Part shown: positions 32,956-43,750 of the stretch, in pieces | Position numbering within the stretch: position 1 is the first letter of the stretch | How the letters are laid out: every line of letters begins with the position of its first letter | NCBI RefSeq assembly: GCF_000284015.1 | Contig: NC_016943.1 | Span: forward strand, 2,521,541-2,585,540 | DNA length: 64,000 nucleotides | Direction of reading: 5' to 3' | Source of the DNA: Blastococcus saxobsidens DD2 | GTDB taxonomy: Bacteria > Actinomycetota > Actinomycetes > Mycobacteriales > Geodermatophilaceae | Made by a program: the position numbers and the translations under genes | The notes under the pieces: model-generated | What the model was told of the DNA's origin: nothing | What the model saw: only the letters and a program-made list of their open reading frames with translations | The model's database searches: none

Positions 32956-33052
32956 GTATCCACCTCTCCCGCCGTCTTTCGCCGGCGTGACCGCTGTCCT
33001 CGACCGGACCCGCGCGAGTCAGTGCCGCGGTTCTCCGGACGTCGCTGCGACC

Positions 33053-33715
33053 CTACCGGTGGCTTCCCGGGCGGATGGCTCGGACCGGTCCTATGCCAAC
33101 AGCCTCGAAGGCAGTGACCAGGTACTGACTCAGCGTGTGGAAGCCGACGTAATCGGCAGCGGCACGCAACACGTACGGATCGTCCTTGAACTGCCCCAAC
33201 CCACCGTTGCAGTTGAAACACAAGAGGGCTCGCACACGGCCGGTCGCGTGATCATGGTCCACATGTGCCGCGGGCGCTGTCCGGCAGATGGCGCACTTCC
33301 CGTCCTGCGAGGCCAGCATGGCATCGGCTTCCTGGACGGTGATGCCGTAGCGCCGCGTGAGGTGGTACGTCCGTGCGCCACCCACCTTTTCCCTCGACTT
33401 GTGTCCGCGGAGGTTGTGACACGGAAGACAATAGGTGGCTCGCCCCGAACGTGAAGCCACCGTGCGCGGGAACTGCTCGAAGGGCTTTACCTCGGCACAG
33501 TCTGGACACCACTTGTACCCCTCCGGGATGCGGAGCTCCGACGGGGCGAGACGGTTCTTGCGCGGCTGGAGGCGCCGAGCATCACGGCTTCTCGCGGAGC
33601 GCTCGGCGAGGTGCTCACGGCAGTAGAACGCCAGACCGTCACGCGACCTTCTGTTGTTGCTGAACTCGGCAACCGGGCGATGCACCCCGCAGTCCCGACA
33701 GAACTTCGTCTTCAC
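33053..33715 (-). CDS. Endonuclease VII-like HNH protein
   Basis: A 220-residue protein with two N-terminal zinc-ribbon pieces (FCRDCGVHRPVAEF; WCPDCAEVKPFEQFPR with YCLPCHN) and a C-terminal recombination endonuclease VII domain: CAICRTAPAAHVDHDHATGR then LLCFNCNGGLGQF. The HVDHDH box is the nuclease centre. Phage T4 endonuclease VII cuts Holliday junctions; here the substrate is unknown. A gene of this kind lies between pup and prcB in other actinobacteria as well (Streptomyces), so it is a stable member of the locus. GC content is about 60 percent in a sampled 60-base line, well below its neighbours. GTG start at 33715. Confidence 0.85.
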   Translation of the reverse strand: MKTKFCRDCGVHRPVAEFSNNRRSRDGLAFYCREHLAERSARSRDARRLQPRKNRLAPSELRIPEGYKWCPDCAEVKPFEQFPRTVASRSGRATYCLPCHNLRGHKSREKVGGARTYHLTRRYGITVQEADAMLASQDGKCAICRTAPAAHVDHDHATGRVRALLCFNCNGGLGQFKDDPYVLRAAADYVGFHTLSQYLVTAFEAVGIGPVRAIRPGSHR

Positions 33716-33747
33716 GGCATGCGATCCTCGAGGCTAAATGATCTTGG

Positions 33748-33957
33748 TCACTCCCCCCCTTTTTGTACGTAAGCACGCACAAAGTCCTCGCTGTTCTCCT
33801 CAAGTACGCCATCGATCTCGTCCAGCAACGAGTCGACGTCCTCAGTCATCTCCTTGTGCCGCTCGGCGACCTCGGTGTCGACCGAGGCCTCGACCTCGTC
33901 CGTCTCCTCGCGCGACCGCGTCGCCTTCTGCTGCCCGCCGGTGTCTCTGGTGGCCAT
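33748..33957 (-). CDS. pup: Prokaryotic ubiquitin-like protein Pup
   Basis: A 69-residue disordered protein. The Arc-binding helix is HKEMTEDVDSLLDEIDGVLE, followed by ENSEDFVRAYVQKGGE. It ends in GGE, so it can be ligated by PafA at once, without prior deamidation by Dop as needed for GGQ types. The ATG follows a GGAGGGC ribosome site. The last codons are AAA GGG GGG GAG inside a run of five A and seven G, unlike the codon habit of the genome and prone to slippage. Confidence 0.97.
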   Translation of the reverse strand: MATRDTGGQQKATRSREETDEVEASVDTEVAERHKEMTEDVDSLLDEIDGVLEENSEDFVRAYVQKGGE

Positions 33958-34262
33958 GGTGTGCCCTCCGGTTCCTCGGATCCGCTGCTGGCTGAAAGCT
34001 ACCCGCCGGCACCGACATTCTGCGGCTGCCGACCGAGCACCCGCAGGGCTGCGCGGAGCTCCGTCGGCGCCCATGTTGCGCCGACGTCATGGGACTGTCA
34101 CGGGTTTGCACTCGTCCGATGGTCGCCCGCTGGGAACACCAGGGATGCGCCAGCCACCGCCCCGGTCCACCCGGACCGCGCGGAGGCGGCCTCTCCACCG
34201 CGGCGCCCGCCAAGGACGGCGCGGCCGGCAGGAACCCGGACCAGTACACGAGGAGATCCACC
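33958..34262. other. Divergent intergenic region between pup and the coiled-coil gene
   Basis: About 300 bases without a credible gene. It must hold the promoters for pup (minus) and the secreted coiled-coil protein (plus). I see no clear TANNNT box at the leaderless spacing; both genes have real ribosome sites instead. Confidence 0.5.
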
Positions 34263-35324
34263 GTGAATCTGCGACTTCGAGGACGACGAGGCACCGTGAC
34301 CGGGGCCGGCGCCGCGGCCCTGACCGCTGCGGCGGTGTTCATGGCCCCGGCCGCGGCCGCCGCCCCGGCCGACGAGGTGCGGGAGGCCGCCGAGGCGGTC
34401 CAGGAGCAGGCGCAGCAGGCGGTCGACGAGGCGGAGCAGGCCCTCGAGGACGCCCAGCAGGAAGCTGAGGAGGCCGCCGAGGACGGCAGCAACCAGGCCG
34501 AGCAGGAGGCCCAGGAAGCCGTCGAGGAAGCCGAGCAGGCACTCGACGAGACCCGGCAGCAAGCCACCGTGGCGGTCCAGGAGCAGGCCCAGGAGGCGGT
34601 GCGGGCGGCGGAGCAGGAGCTCGAGGATGCTCGACAGGCCGCCGAGCAGGCCGCCGAGGACGGCAGCAACCAGGCCGAGCAGGAGGCCCAGGAAGCCGTC
34701 GAGGAAGCCGAGCAGGCGCTGGAGGAGGCCCAGCAGCAGGCCGAGCAGGCGCTCGACGAGGCGCAGCAGCAGGTCGACGACGTCTTCGGCGACGTGCCCC
34801 AGGTCGACATGGGCGACTGGCTGCCCGAGGACCTCCAGCAGGATCTGCAGGGCCTGCAGGACCTGCCGGCTTCACAGCGGGCCCAGGAGCTGCAGGACAT
34901 CGTGCAGTCCGGCCTCAGCGGGGACTACGGGGACGAGGTCGAGAGCTGGACCGAGCGGATCGGCGGTCTGATCTCGTCGATGCCGCAGAACCTGCGTCAG
35001 GACATCCAGTCCATCTTCGGCCAGGAGCCGGAGGAGGCGCGTGCCGATGTCCGGCAGATCGTCGAGGGCGCCGTCGACGGCGAGTACGGCGCCGACGCCG
35101 AGAAGTGGGCCGACTGGCTGCGGGAGACCGCGCAGCGCTGGGACCTGGCCCGCGCCATCCAGGGCGCCCCGATGGACATGTCCGAGGTCCCGATGGACAT
35201 GCCGGGCGACATGATGGACGACATGCAAGGCAACCTCATGGACCGGATCCCCGAGGACGTCCTGCAGCGGATCCCGAACGACGTCCTGGAAGAGATGCAG
35301 AACCGGCTCGGGGGCAGCAACTGA
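34263..35324 (+). CDS. Secreted acidic coiled-coil protein with internal duplication
   Basis: A 353-residue protein. Residues 1-37 are a signal peptide (basic start, hydrophobic core, cleavage near AAAAAPADEV). Residues 38-180 are almost only Ala, Glu, Gln and Asp, a strong helical coiled coil with a 59-residue unit present twice (blocks starting VQEQAQ). Residues 185-353 are a less repetitive acidic part ending in Met-rich PMDMSEVPMDMPGDMMDDM and a polar tail. There is only one lysine (AEKWADW) in the mature chain. No family is recognised. GTG 34263 follows GAGGAGAT. It lies between pup and dop, which may be chance. Confidence 0.75.
   Translation: MNLRLRGRRGTVTGAGAAALTAAAVFMAPAAAAAPADEVREAAEAVQEQAQQAVDEAEQALEDAQQEAEEAAEDGSNQAEQEAQEAVEEAEQALDETRQQATVAVQEQAQEAVRAAEQELEDARQAAEQAAEDGSNQAEQEAQEAVEEAEQALEEAQQQAEQALDEAQQQVDDVFGDVPQVDMGDWLPEDLQQDLQGLQDLPASQRAQELQDIVQSGLSGDYGDEVESWTERIGGLISSMPQNLRQDIQSIFGQEPEEARADVRQIVEGAVDGEYGADAEKWADWLRETAQRWDLARAIQGAPMDMSEVPMDMPGDMMDDMQGNLMDRIPEDVLQRIPNDVLEEMQNRLGGSN
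34473..34540 (+). repeat. 68-bp direct repeat, first copy
   Basis: Identical at DNA level to 34650-34717, 177 bases downstream; a recent in-frame duplication of 59 codons within the coiled-coil gene. Confidence 0.85.
34650..34717 (+). repeat. 68-bp direct repeat, second copy
   Basis: Exact copy of 34473-34540. Synonymous positions are unchanged, so the duplication is young or maintained by recombination. Confidence 0.85.
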
Positions 35325-35338
35325 CACATCATCCGGCC

Positions 35339-35385
35339 GGCCCTCGCCCAGGAACGGTGTCCGCACCGCCCCACCGGCGAGGGCC
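35339..35385. terminator. Hairpin between the coiled-coil gene and dop
   Basis: GGCCCTCGCC (35339-35348) pairs with GGCGAGGGCC (35376-35385) round a 27-base loop, with further CCGG pairing outside. It lies between converging stops. Confidence 0.6.
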
Positions 35386-35400
35386 CGGACCGGCCGGCAG

Positions 35401-36906
35401 TCAGCCGCCGGTGATGGTGTCGACCAGTTCCTCCGCCGTCGCGGAGGCCTCGAAGAGCGCGCCGACGTGTTCCCGGGTGCCGCGCAGCGGCTCCATCGTC
35501 GGGATCCGCACCAGGTTCTCCCGGCCCAGGTCGAACACCACCGAGTCCCAGGACGCCGCGGCGACCTGACCGGGGAAGCGACGCAGGCACTCGCCCCGGA
35601 AGAAGGCGCGGGTGTCGCCCGGTGGCGTCACCATCGCCCGCTGCACCTCCTCGTCGCCGAGCAACCGCTGCATGGCCCCGCGGGCGACCAGCCGGTTGTA
35701 CAGCCCCTTGTCGGGCCGGACGTCGGAGTACTGCAGATCGACCAGCCGCAGCCGCGAGTCGCCCCAGGCCAGCCCGTCGCGGGAGCGGTATCCCTCGAGC
35801 AACCGCAGCTTGGCCGGCCAGTCCAACCGGTCGGCCAGCCGCATCGGATCCGCCTCGAGGTCGTCGAGCACCTCGGCCCAGCGGCGCAGGACGTCGGCCG
35901 TCTGCTCGTCGGCCTCCCCGCGCGTCTCGACGAAGTGGACGGCCTTCTCCAGAAAGCTCCGCTGCACCTCGACCGCGGTCATCCGCCGCCCGTCGCGCAG
36001 CAGCACCCGGTGCGTGAGCGTCGGATCGTGGCTGATCGCCTGCAGCTCCCGGACCGGCTCTTCGATGGCGAGGTCGTGCGGCAGCGCACGGGCCTCGATC
36101 ATGGCCAGGACCAGCGACGTCGTCCCGATCTTGAGGTAGGTCGAGAGCTCGGCGAGGTTCGCGTCGCCGATGATCACGTGCAGCCGCCGGTACTTGTCGG
36201 CGTCCGCGTGCGGCTCGTCCCGCGTGTTGATGATCGGCCGCTTGAGGGTCGTCTCCAACCCCACCTCGACCTCGAAGAAGTCGGCCCGCTGGGACAGCTG
36301 GAACCCGTCGGCGCGGCTCTCCGTGCCGATCCCCACGCGACCGGACCCGGCGAACACCTGCCGGGTCACGAAGAAGGGCACCAGCCCGCGGATGATGTCG
36401 AGGAACGGGGTGCGCCGGTCCATCAGGTAGTTCTCGTGGCTGCCGTAGGAGGCGCCCTTGCCGTCGGTGTTGTTCTTGTACAGCTGGATGGGCTGGCTGC
36501 CCGGGATGCGGGCCGCTCGACGCGCCGCCTCGGCCATCACCAGCTCCCCCGCCTTGTCCCACAGCACGATGTCCCGCGGCGTGGTGACCTCCGGAGTCGA
36601 GTACTCCGGATGCGCGTGGTCGACGTAGAGCCGGGCGCCGTTGGTCAGGATGACGTTGGCCATCCCGTGGTCCTCGTCGAAGTCGTTGTGGTCCAGCGCC
36701 TGCGCCGGGGTGAGGTCGAAGCCGCGGGCGTCGCGCAACGGCGACTCCTCCTCGAAGTCCCAGCGCGGCCGGCGTGGAATGGGTGCCTCGGCCACCGCCC
36801 AGGCGTTCACCACCTGGCTGGACAACGTCGTCGGGTTGGCGCCCGGCTGCCCGGGGACCGAGATCCCGTACTCCACCTCGGTGCCCATGACCCGCCGCAC
36901 GCTCAT
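35401..36906 (-). CDS. dop: Pup deamidase/depupylase
   Basis: A 501-residue homologue of Paf[12 protein letters not shown] holds the Mg/ATP ligands; Asp96 in [16 protein letters not shown] is the catalytic aspartate; the Dop loop ([20 protein letters not shown]) between residues 60 and 80 distinguishes it from PafA. It cleaves the isopeptide bond between Pup and substrates; its deamidase activity is not needed here because Pup ends in Glu. ATG 36906 lies 6 bases after TAGGGT. Confidence 0.96.
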   Translation of the reverse strand: MSVRRVMGTEVEYGISVPGQPGANPTTLSSQVVNAWAVAEAPIPRRPRWDFEEESPLRDARGFDLTPAQALDHNDFDEDHGMANVILTNGARLYVDHAHPEYSTPEVTTPRDIVLWDKAGELVMAEAARRAARIPGSQPIQLYKNNTDGKGASYGSHENYLMDRRTPFLDIIRGLVPFFVTRQVFAGSGRVGIGTESRADGFQLSQRADFFEVEVGLETTLKRPIINTRDEPHADADKYRRLHVIIGDANLAELSTYLKIGTTSLVLAMIEARALPHDLAIEEPVRELQAISHDPTLTHRVLLRDGRRMTAVEVQRSFLEKAVHFVETRGEADEQTADVLRRWAEVLDDLEADPMRLADRLDWPAKLRLLEGYRSRDGLAWGDSRLRLVDLQYSDVRPDKGLYNRLVARGAMQRLLGDEEVQRAMVTPPGDTRAFFRGECLRRFPGQVAAASWDSVVFDLGRENLVRIPTMEPLRGTREHVGALFEASATAEELVDTITGG

Positions 36907-36912
36907 GCCCCA

Positions 36913-36918
36913 ACCCTA
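36913..36918 (-). promoter_or_regulatory. -10 box TAGGGT for dop
   Basis: Minus-strand TAGGGT ends 6 bases before ATG 36906. Confidence 0.6.
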
Positions 36919-37108
36919 GGCGGCCCGCCGCTCCCGCCCGGGCGTCGGCACCGGAGCCGGCGGGTGGCACGTACCGGATCGGTTCCGTAGCCTCGGGACT
37001 GCCCGGGCCTGAGCAGAATGGCCACGGGATGCGCACGGGTACCGCGGCCGTCGAGTCGCTCCCTGCACCCACCGGACACGCCGCGCGCCCCGTTCCGCCC
37101 TGCGGTGA

Positions 37109-38044
<936 letters not shown>

Positions 38045-38083
38045 CGCGGACGATCGGCGCACAGGGGCGCGTTCCCCGCCGCC

Positions 38084-38159
38084 GTCCTGGCTCAACGCAC
38101 GGGGTCCTGGCTCACGGTCGACCGTGAGCCAGGACCCCGCTCGATCAGGTGACCTGATC
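38084..38159. repeat. Dispersed palindromic repeat, copy B
   Basis: A 40-base perfect palindrome spans 38100-38139, with no loop: GGGGTCCTGGCTCACGGTC followed by its exact reverse complement, plus an outer C-G pair. A half unit GTCCTGGCTCA stands just before it at 38084-38094, and the satellite GATCAGGT-G-ACCTGATC follows at 38143-38159. The same parts build the copy at 23504-23585. It lies between converging rpf and arc. Confidence 0.85.
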
Positions 38160-38180
38160 ATCAGCGAGCCATCGACAGTC

Positions 38181-38214
38181 GAACGGCCCGGCCACGTGCG
38201 TGGCCGGGCCGTTC
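38181..38214. terminator. Hairpin between rpf and arc
   Basis: GAACGGCCCGGCCAC (38181-38195) pairs perfectly with GTGGCCGGGCCGTTC (38200-38214) round GTGC. It lies 10 bases after the arc stop and serves both converging genes. Confidence 0.75.
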
Positions 38215-38223
38215 GTCGTCCTG

Positions 38224-40002
38224 CTACAGGTACTGGCCGGTGTTGGTGGCCGTGTCGATGGCCCGGCCCGCCTCGTTGCCCTTGCCGCTGATGAGCGTGC
38301 GGATGTAGACGATCCGCTCGCCCTTCTTGCCCGAGATCCGCGCCCAGTCGTCGGGGTTGGTGGTGTTGGGCAGGTCCTCGTTCTCCTTGAACTCGTCGAG
38401 GCAGGCCTGCATCAGGTGGCTGACCCGGAGACCCGACGTACCGGTCTCCAGGTGCTCCTTGATCGCCATCTTCTTCGCCCGGTCGACGATGTTCTGCAGC
38501 ATGGCGCCGGAGTTGAAGTCCTTGAAGTACAGGACCTCCTTGTCACCGTTGGCGTAGGTGACCTCGAGGAAGCGGTTCTCCTCGCTCTCGGTGTACATGC
38601 GCTCGACGGTGCGCTGGATCATCCCGGCGATGGTCGCCTCGCGGCTGCCGCCGTGCTCGGCGAGGTCGTCCGGGTTGATCGGCAGCGACGTCCTCAGGTA
38701 CTTGCTGAAGATGTCGCGCGCGGCCTCGGCGTCCGGACGCTCGATCTTGATCTTCACGTCCAGCCGGCCGGGCCGCAGGATGGCCGGGTCGATCATGTCC
38801 TCGCGGTTCGAGGCACCGATGACGATGACGTTCTCGAGCCCCTCGACGCCGTCGATCTCGCTGAGCAGCTGCGGCACGATCGTCGACTCGACGTCGGAGG
38901 ACACCCCCGAGCCACGGGTCCGGAAGATCGAGTCCATCTCGTCGAAGAACACGATGACCGGCGTGCCCTCGCTGGCCTTCTCCCGCGCCCGCTGGAACAC
39001 CAGCCGGATGTGCCGCTCGGTCTCGCCGACGTACTTGTTGAGCAGCTCCGGGCCCTTGATGTTCAGGAAGTACGACTTCCCCTGGTTCGCGTCGCCGTCC
39101 CCCGTGGCCGCGGCGACCTTCTTCGCCAGCGAGTTGGCGACGGCCTTCGCGATCAGCGTCTTCCCGCACCCGGGCGGGCCGTACAGCAGGATGCCCTTCG
39201 GCGGGCGCAGCTCGTACTCGCGGAACAGGTCGGCGTGCAGGAACGGCAGCTCCACGGCGTCGCGGATCTGCTCGATCTGCCGCGACAGGCCACCGATGTC
39301 GGTGTAGTCGATGTCGGGGACCTCTTCGAGGACGAGCTCCTCGACCTCGCTCTTGGGGATCCGCTCGTAGACGTAGCCCGAGCGGCTCTCCAGCAGCAGC
39401 GAGTCGCCCACGCGCAGCGGCTGGTCGGTGAGCGAGTCGGCGAGGTAGACCACCCGCTCCTCGTCGGTGTGCCCGATGACCAGGGCGCGCTGGGTGACGC
39501 CGTCGATCGGCTCGAGCAGCTCCTTGAGCATGACGACGTCGCCCTGCTTCTCGTAGCCGCGCGCCTCGACGACGTTCATCGCCTCGTTGAGCATGACCTC
39601 CTGGCCTGGGCGCAGGTCCTCGGCCGGCACGTTCGGCGACAGCGAGACACGCAGCTTGCGCCCGCCGGTGAAGACGTCGACCGTGCCGTCGGCGTAGCCG
39701 GTGAGGAAGACCCCGTAGCCCGACGGCGGCTGGCCGAGGCGGTCGACCTCCTCCTTGAGTGTCACCAGCTGCTCGCGGGCGTCCCGGAGGGTGCCGGCGA
39801 GCTTGTCGTTGCGCTCGGAGAGGAAGGCCGCGCGGCCCTCCGCCTCGGCGATCCGCTCCTCCAGCGCGCGCACCTGGCGCGGGCTGTCGGCCACCTTGCG
39901 GCGGAGCAGGCCGATCTCTTCCTCGAGGTAGGAGATCTGGCTGAGCAGCGCGGCGACGTCGCGCTCACGCCGCGCCTTCAGCTCGTCAGGACCCAGGCCC
40001 AT
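38224..40002 (-). CDS. arc: Proteasome-activating AAA ATPase Arc/Mpa
   Basis: A 592-residue ATPase: an N-terminal coiled coil (residues 5-90; [20 protein letters not shown]), two OB folds to about 220, then an AAA module with Walker [14 protein letters not shown] (275-287) and Walker [13 protein letters not shown]. The tail ends GQYL, the penultimate-Tyr motif that docks into PrcA. It captures Pup through the coiled coil and unfolds substrates. ATG 40002 is preceded by GGAGGTGCGTG; an upstream in-frame GTG (40017) would destroy that spacing. Confidence 0.97.
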   Translation of the reverse strand: MGLGPDELKARRERDVAALLSQISYLEEEIGLLRRKVADSPRQVRALEERIAEAEGRAAFLSERNDKLAGTLRDAREQLVTLKEEVDRLGQPPSGYGVFLTGYADGTVDVFTGGRKLRVSLSPNVPAEDLRPGQEVMLNEAMNVVEARGYEKQGDVVMLKELLEPIDGVTQRALVIGHTDEERVVYLADSLTDQPLRVGDSLLLESRSGYVYERIPKSEVEELVLEEVPDIDYTDIGGLSRQIEQIRDAVELPFLHADLFREYELRPPKGILLYGPPGCGKTLIAKAVANSLAKKVAAATGDGDANQGKSYFLNIKGPELLNKYVGETERHIRLVFQRAREKASEGTPVIVFFDEMDSIFRTRGSGVSSDVESTIVPQLLSEIDGVEGLENVIVIGASNREDMIDPAILRPGRLDVKIKIERPDAEAARDIFSKYLRTSLPINPDDLAEHGGSREATIAGMIQRTVERMYTESEENRFLEVTYANGDKEVLYFKDFNSGAMLQNIVDRAKKMAIKEHLETGTSGLRVSHLMQACLDEFKENEDLPNTTNPDDWARISGKKGERIVYIRTLISGKGNEAGRAIDTATNTGQYL

Positions 40003-40178
40003 CACGCACCTCCGCACAGTCGGGGGAGCCAGGACGCAAATCTATACACGGGCGGCGACAGTTCGCCGTGGGCTCGCGGAGGTCGTCGGCGGCTGCTAGG
40101 ACGCCCGGGACGTGCTGCAGCGGCCCTCCTGCAGGGACCCGCCGCGAGCGTGCGAGCGGTGGGGGCAGGAGCGTCCGT

Positions 40179-41183
<1,005 letters not shown>

Positions 41184-41184
41184 C

Positions 41185-41190
41185 TAGCCT
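41185..41190 (+). promoter_or_regulatory. -10 box TAGCCT for the RecB-like gene
   Basis: TAGCCT ends 7 bases before ATG 41198. Confidence 0.5.
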
Positions 41191-41197
41191 CGGGCGC

Positions 41198-42163
41198 ATG
41201 ACGGCGATGGTGCGGACCGACATGCTGCAGACCGACGACGTGGCAGACGACTCCGTCGCCGTGGTGGTCCCGCCCACGGCGGACCCGTCCGCGCCCCGCC
41301 GGCCGTCGCTCTCCCCCAGCCGCGCGGCCGACTTCAAGACCTGCCCGCTGCTCTACCGCTTCCGCACCATCGACCGGCTGCCCGAGCGCAAGAGCCGCGC
41401 CGCGGTGCGGGGCACGCTGGTCCACTCGGTGCTGGAACGGCTGTACGACCTGCCTGCGGCCCGGCGCACGGCCGAGAGCGCACTGAAGCTGCTCGAGCCG
41501 GCCTGGGCCGAGCTGCGCGACGAGCCGGGTGTCGCGGAGCTGTTCGCGACCGCGCACGCCGACGGCGCGGAGACCGCCGCCAAGGCCCCGGAGTCCGTGG
41601 AGGCGTGGCTCGCCTCGGCCGGGAAGCTCGTGGAGCGGTATTTCACGCTGGAGGACCCCCGCCGCCTCGAGCCGGAGGGCCGCGAGCAGCTGGTCGAGGT
41701 CACCCTGCCCGACGGGCTGCTGCTGCGCGGGTACGTCGACCGGCTCGACGTCGCCCCGAACGGCGCGCTGCGGGTGGTTGACTACAAGACCGGCTCGATG
41801 CCCCGTGAGGCGTTCGAGTCCACGGCGCTGTTCCAGATGAAGTTCTACGCCCTGGTGCTCTGGCGCACCCGCGGTGTCGTGGCCGCCCAACTGAAGCTGC
41901 TGTACCTCGGCGACGGCGACGCGCTCACCTACGCGCCGGACGAGCAGGAGCTGATCCGGTTCGAGCGGACGCTGCTGGCCATCTGGTCGGCCATCGAGCG
42001 GGCGGTGGCCACCGGTGAGTTCCGGCCGAACAAGACCCGGCTGTGCGGCTGGTGCGACCACCAGGCCCTGTGCCCGTCCTTCGGTGGCACTCCCCCGCCG
42101 TTCCCGGCCGAAGCGGCGGCCGCCGCCGGCTGGCGGACGACGCTGCCGGTCACCCCGGCCTGA
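41198..42163 (+). CDS. RecB-like (Cas4/AddB-type) nuclease with Fe-S cluster site
   Basis: A 321-residue PD-(D/E)XK nuclease. Motifs in order: SPSRAADFKTCPLLYRFRTI with the first cysteine, RAAVRGTLVHSVLERL (the His), GYVDRLDVAPNGALRVVDYK (Asp and the D-x-K active site), QMKFYALVLW, and CGWCDHQALC with the other three cysteines. One N-terminal plus three C-terminal cysteines is the 4Fe-4S staple of Cas4/AddB nucleases. The role is probably DNA end processing in repair. There is no CRISPR context. M. tuberculosis Rv2119 is the likely counterpart by position. Confidence 0.9.
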   Translation: MTAMVRTDMLQTDDVADDSVAVVVPPTADPSAPRRPSLSPSRAADFKTCPLLYRFRTIDRLPERKSRAAVRGTLVHSVLERLYDLPAARRTAESALKLLEPAWAELRDEPGVAELFATAHADGAETAAKAPESVEAWLASAGKLVERYFTLEDPRRLEPEGREQLVEVTLPDGLLLRGYVDRLDVAPNGALRVVDYKTGSMPREAFESTALFQMKFYALVLWRTRGVVAAQLKLLYLGDGDALTYAPDEQELIRFERTLLAIWSAIERAVATGEFRPNKTRLCGWCDHQALCPSFGGTPPPFPAEAAAAAGWRTTLPVTPA

Positions 42164-42181
42164 CGACGCCCAGCGGCCGGG

Positions 42182-42925
42182 TCAGCGGCCGACGTTCTCC
42201 ATCGCCGGGCCGGCCGCCAGCACCGCCGCCAGCTCGGGCGCACCGATTTCCGCGAGGCTGTCGCGCAGCGTCAGTCCCCGGGCCGGCGGCACCGGCTGCA
42301 GGGCCGGGACACCGAGCACCGCCATCCCGGCGGCCAGCCCCGAGGTGACGCCCACCAACGAATCCTCGACCACCACGCAGGAAAGAACATCGGCACCGAG
42401 CGCGGTGGCGGCCTGCAGATAGGGCGCCGGGTCGGGCTTGCGGGCCGGCACCTCGTCGCCGCAGACGGTGACGTCGAACGGATCGGCCCCCAGATCGGCG
42501 GTGATGCTCGCCAGCACGATGTCGGCCAGGCGTCGCGGTGTCGTCGTCACCAGGGCGGTGGCGAGCCCGGCCGCGCGCACGTCGGCCAGCAGGTCACGGG
42601 CGCCCGGCCGCCACGGGATGCCGGCGGTCGCCATCAGCTCCCCGGTCCGGTCCTCGACACGGCGGGCGTCGGCCTGGAGCTGCTCCTCCGTGCGCACGAC
42701 CCCCAGGTCGGCGTACAGCACCTGCATCGAGTGGCGCATGCTCGTGCCGACGGTGGCGGCGCGTGCCTCGGTCGACATCTGTCCGCCCAGCGCATCGGCG
42801 AGCTCGAACATCGCCTCGCCCCAGTACTCCTCGGTCTGCACCAGCGTGCCGTCCATGTCGAACAGCACCGCGCGCAGCTGCGGGGCTGGGGGTGCGGTGC
42901 GTCCACCCACGGGCTCCACCGGCAC
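42182..42925 (-). CDS. HAD-superfamily hydrolase (phosphatase)
   Basis: A 247-residue HAD subfamily IA protein. Motif I is VLFDMDGTLVQTE, motif II is ALVTTTPRRLADIV, and motif III/IV is VCGDEVPARKPDPAPY with VVVEDSLVG. A four-helix cap lies between. It should remove phosphate from a small sugar phosphate or nucleotide; the substrate is unknown. GTG 42925 is preferred because TACGCT ends 6 bases upstream; the frame is open a little further to 42967. Confidence 0.87.
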   Translation of the reverse strand: MPVEPVGGRTAPPAPQLRAVLFDMDGTLVQTEEYWGEAMFELADALGGQMSTEARAATVGTSMRHSMQVLYADLGVVRTEEQLQADARRVEDRTGELMATAGIPWRPGARDLLADVRAAGLATALVTTTPRRLADIVLASITADLGADPFDVTVCGDEVPARKPDPAPYLQAATALGADVLSCVVVEDSLVGVTSGLAAGMAVLGVPALQPVPPARGLTLRDSLAEIGAPELAAVLAAGPAMENVGR

Positions 42926-42931
42926 TCCGTC

Positions 42932-42937
42932 AGCGTA
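42932..42937 (-). promoter_or_regulatory. -10 box TACGCT for the HAD gene
   Basis: Minus-strand TACGCT ends 6 bases before GTG 42925. Confidence 0.5.
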
Positions 42938-42969
42938 GTCGGCGGGCCGTCGACGACCGCGGGGCACGG

Positions 42970-43668
42970 TCAGGCCGGGCGGGTCCCCACCAGGGACGCG
43001 AAGGCGATGACGTTGTCCTCGTAGCTGCGGACCGAGGAGTCGAAGTCCCCGCCGCAGGTGATCAGCCGCAGTTGGGCGTCGTCGGTGTTGCCGTAGACCT
43101 CGAGGGTCGGGAAGTCGTCCTTCGGGTGCACCTCGATGCGGTCGACGGCGAAGACGGCGACCGTGCCGTCCTCGCGTGCCACGGTCACCTCGTCGCCGGG
43201 CTGCAGGGCGCCGAGGTCGAAGAAGATCCCGGGGCCGTGCTCGGCGGAGTCCACGTGCCCGAGGAGGACCGCGGGCCCCACCTCACCGGGTGCCGGGCCG
43301 GGCTCGTACCAGCCGGCCCGGTCGTCCGCCTCCAGGGGCGGCACCTCCACCGTGCCGTCGTCGTTGAGCCCGAGCCGCAGCAGGTCACTGGTGACGTCGA
43401 TCGCCGGGATGGTCACCGACACGGGCTCGGCCACCTGCACCTCGGCGGGCGGCGCGGTCGCCGGGGCCACCGCCTCGCCCGCGGCCGGGTCCTGGGTGGC
43501 GGACTGCTCAGCCGGCGGCTCGATCCGGTCGCTGGTCGCCGCGGGCCGCGGCGCCTGCTGCTGCCCGGTGATCGCCACCACGAGGGCCACGACCCCCAGG
43601 AGGGCGAGCGCAACGGCCAGTGCCGTCCACGTCCGCGCGCCCGGTCGACGTCTGCTCTGCTCGGTCAC
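42970..43668 (-). CDS. Class F sortase
   Basis: A 232-residue membrane-anchored sortase. One helix near the N-terminus (WTALAVALALLGVVALVVAI), a Pro/Ala-rich stalk to about residue 80, and the sortase barrel: PAVLLGHVDSAEHGPGIFF holds the His, RLITCGGDF the Cys, and SSVRSYEDNVIAFA the Arg. It would attach surface proteins to the wall. The gene lies directly downstream of a CHRD surface protein with a sorting-like tail on the same strand, a likely substrate. Start GTG 43668. Confidence 0.87.
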   Translation of the reverse strand: MTEQSRRRPGARTWTALAVALALLGVVALVVAITGQQQAPRPAATSDRIEPPAEQSATQDPAAGEAVAPATAPPAEVQVAEPVSVTIPAIDVTSDLLRLGLNDDGTVEVPPLEADDRAGWYEPGPAPGEVGPAVLLGHVDSAEHGPGIFFDLGALQPGDEVTVAREDGTVAVFAVDRIEVHPKDDFPTLEVYGNTDDAQLRLITCGGDFDSSVRSYEDNVIAFASLVGTRPA

Positions 43669-43702
43669 GCGAGGTTCCTTCCGAGGGGGGTGCGGGGCGA
43701 GC

Positions 43703-43743
43703 GCGGAGCCGCGCGGAAGATCATGCCTCCCGCGCGGCTCCGC
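43703..43743 (-). terminator. Hairpin after the CHRD gene
   Basis: GCGGAGCCGCGCGG (43703-43716) and CCGCGCGGCTCCGC (43730-43743) pair perfectly round a 13-base loop, between the CHRD stop and the sortase start. It may reduce rather than block read-through. Confidence 0.65.
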
Positions 43744-43750
43744 GGCCGGA

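Noticed and set aside
40100..40150. CTGCAG-rich hairpin between arc and trmI as a third repeat family
   Set aside because: CTGCAGCGGCCCTCCTGCAG has some symmetry, but no second copy was found in the window, so it is not reported as a repeat.
41198..42163. Cas4-like nuclease as a sign of a CRISPR system
   Set aside because: No repeat-spacer array or other cas gene is present; the protein fits the stand-alone actinobacterial RecB-like family.
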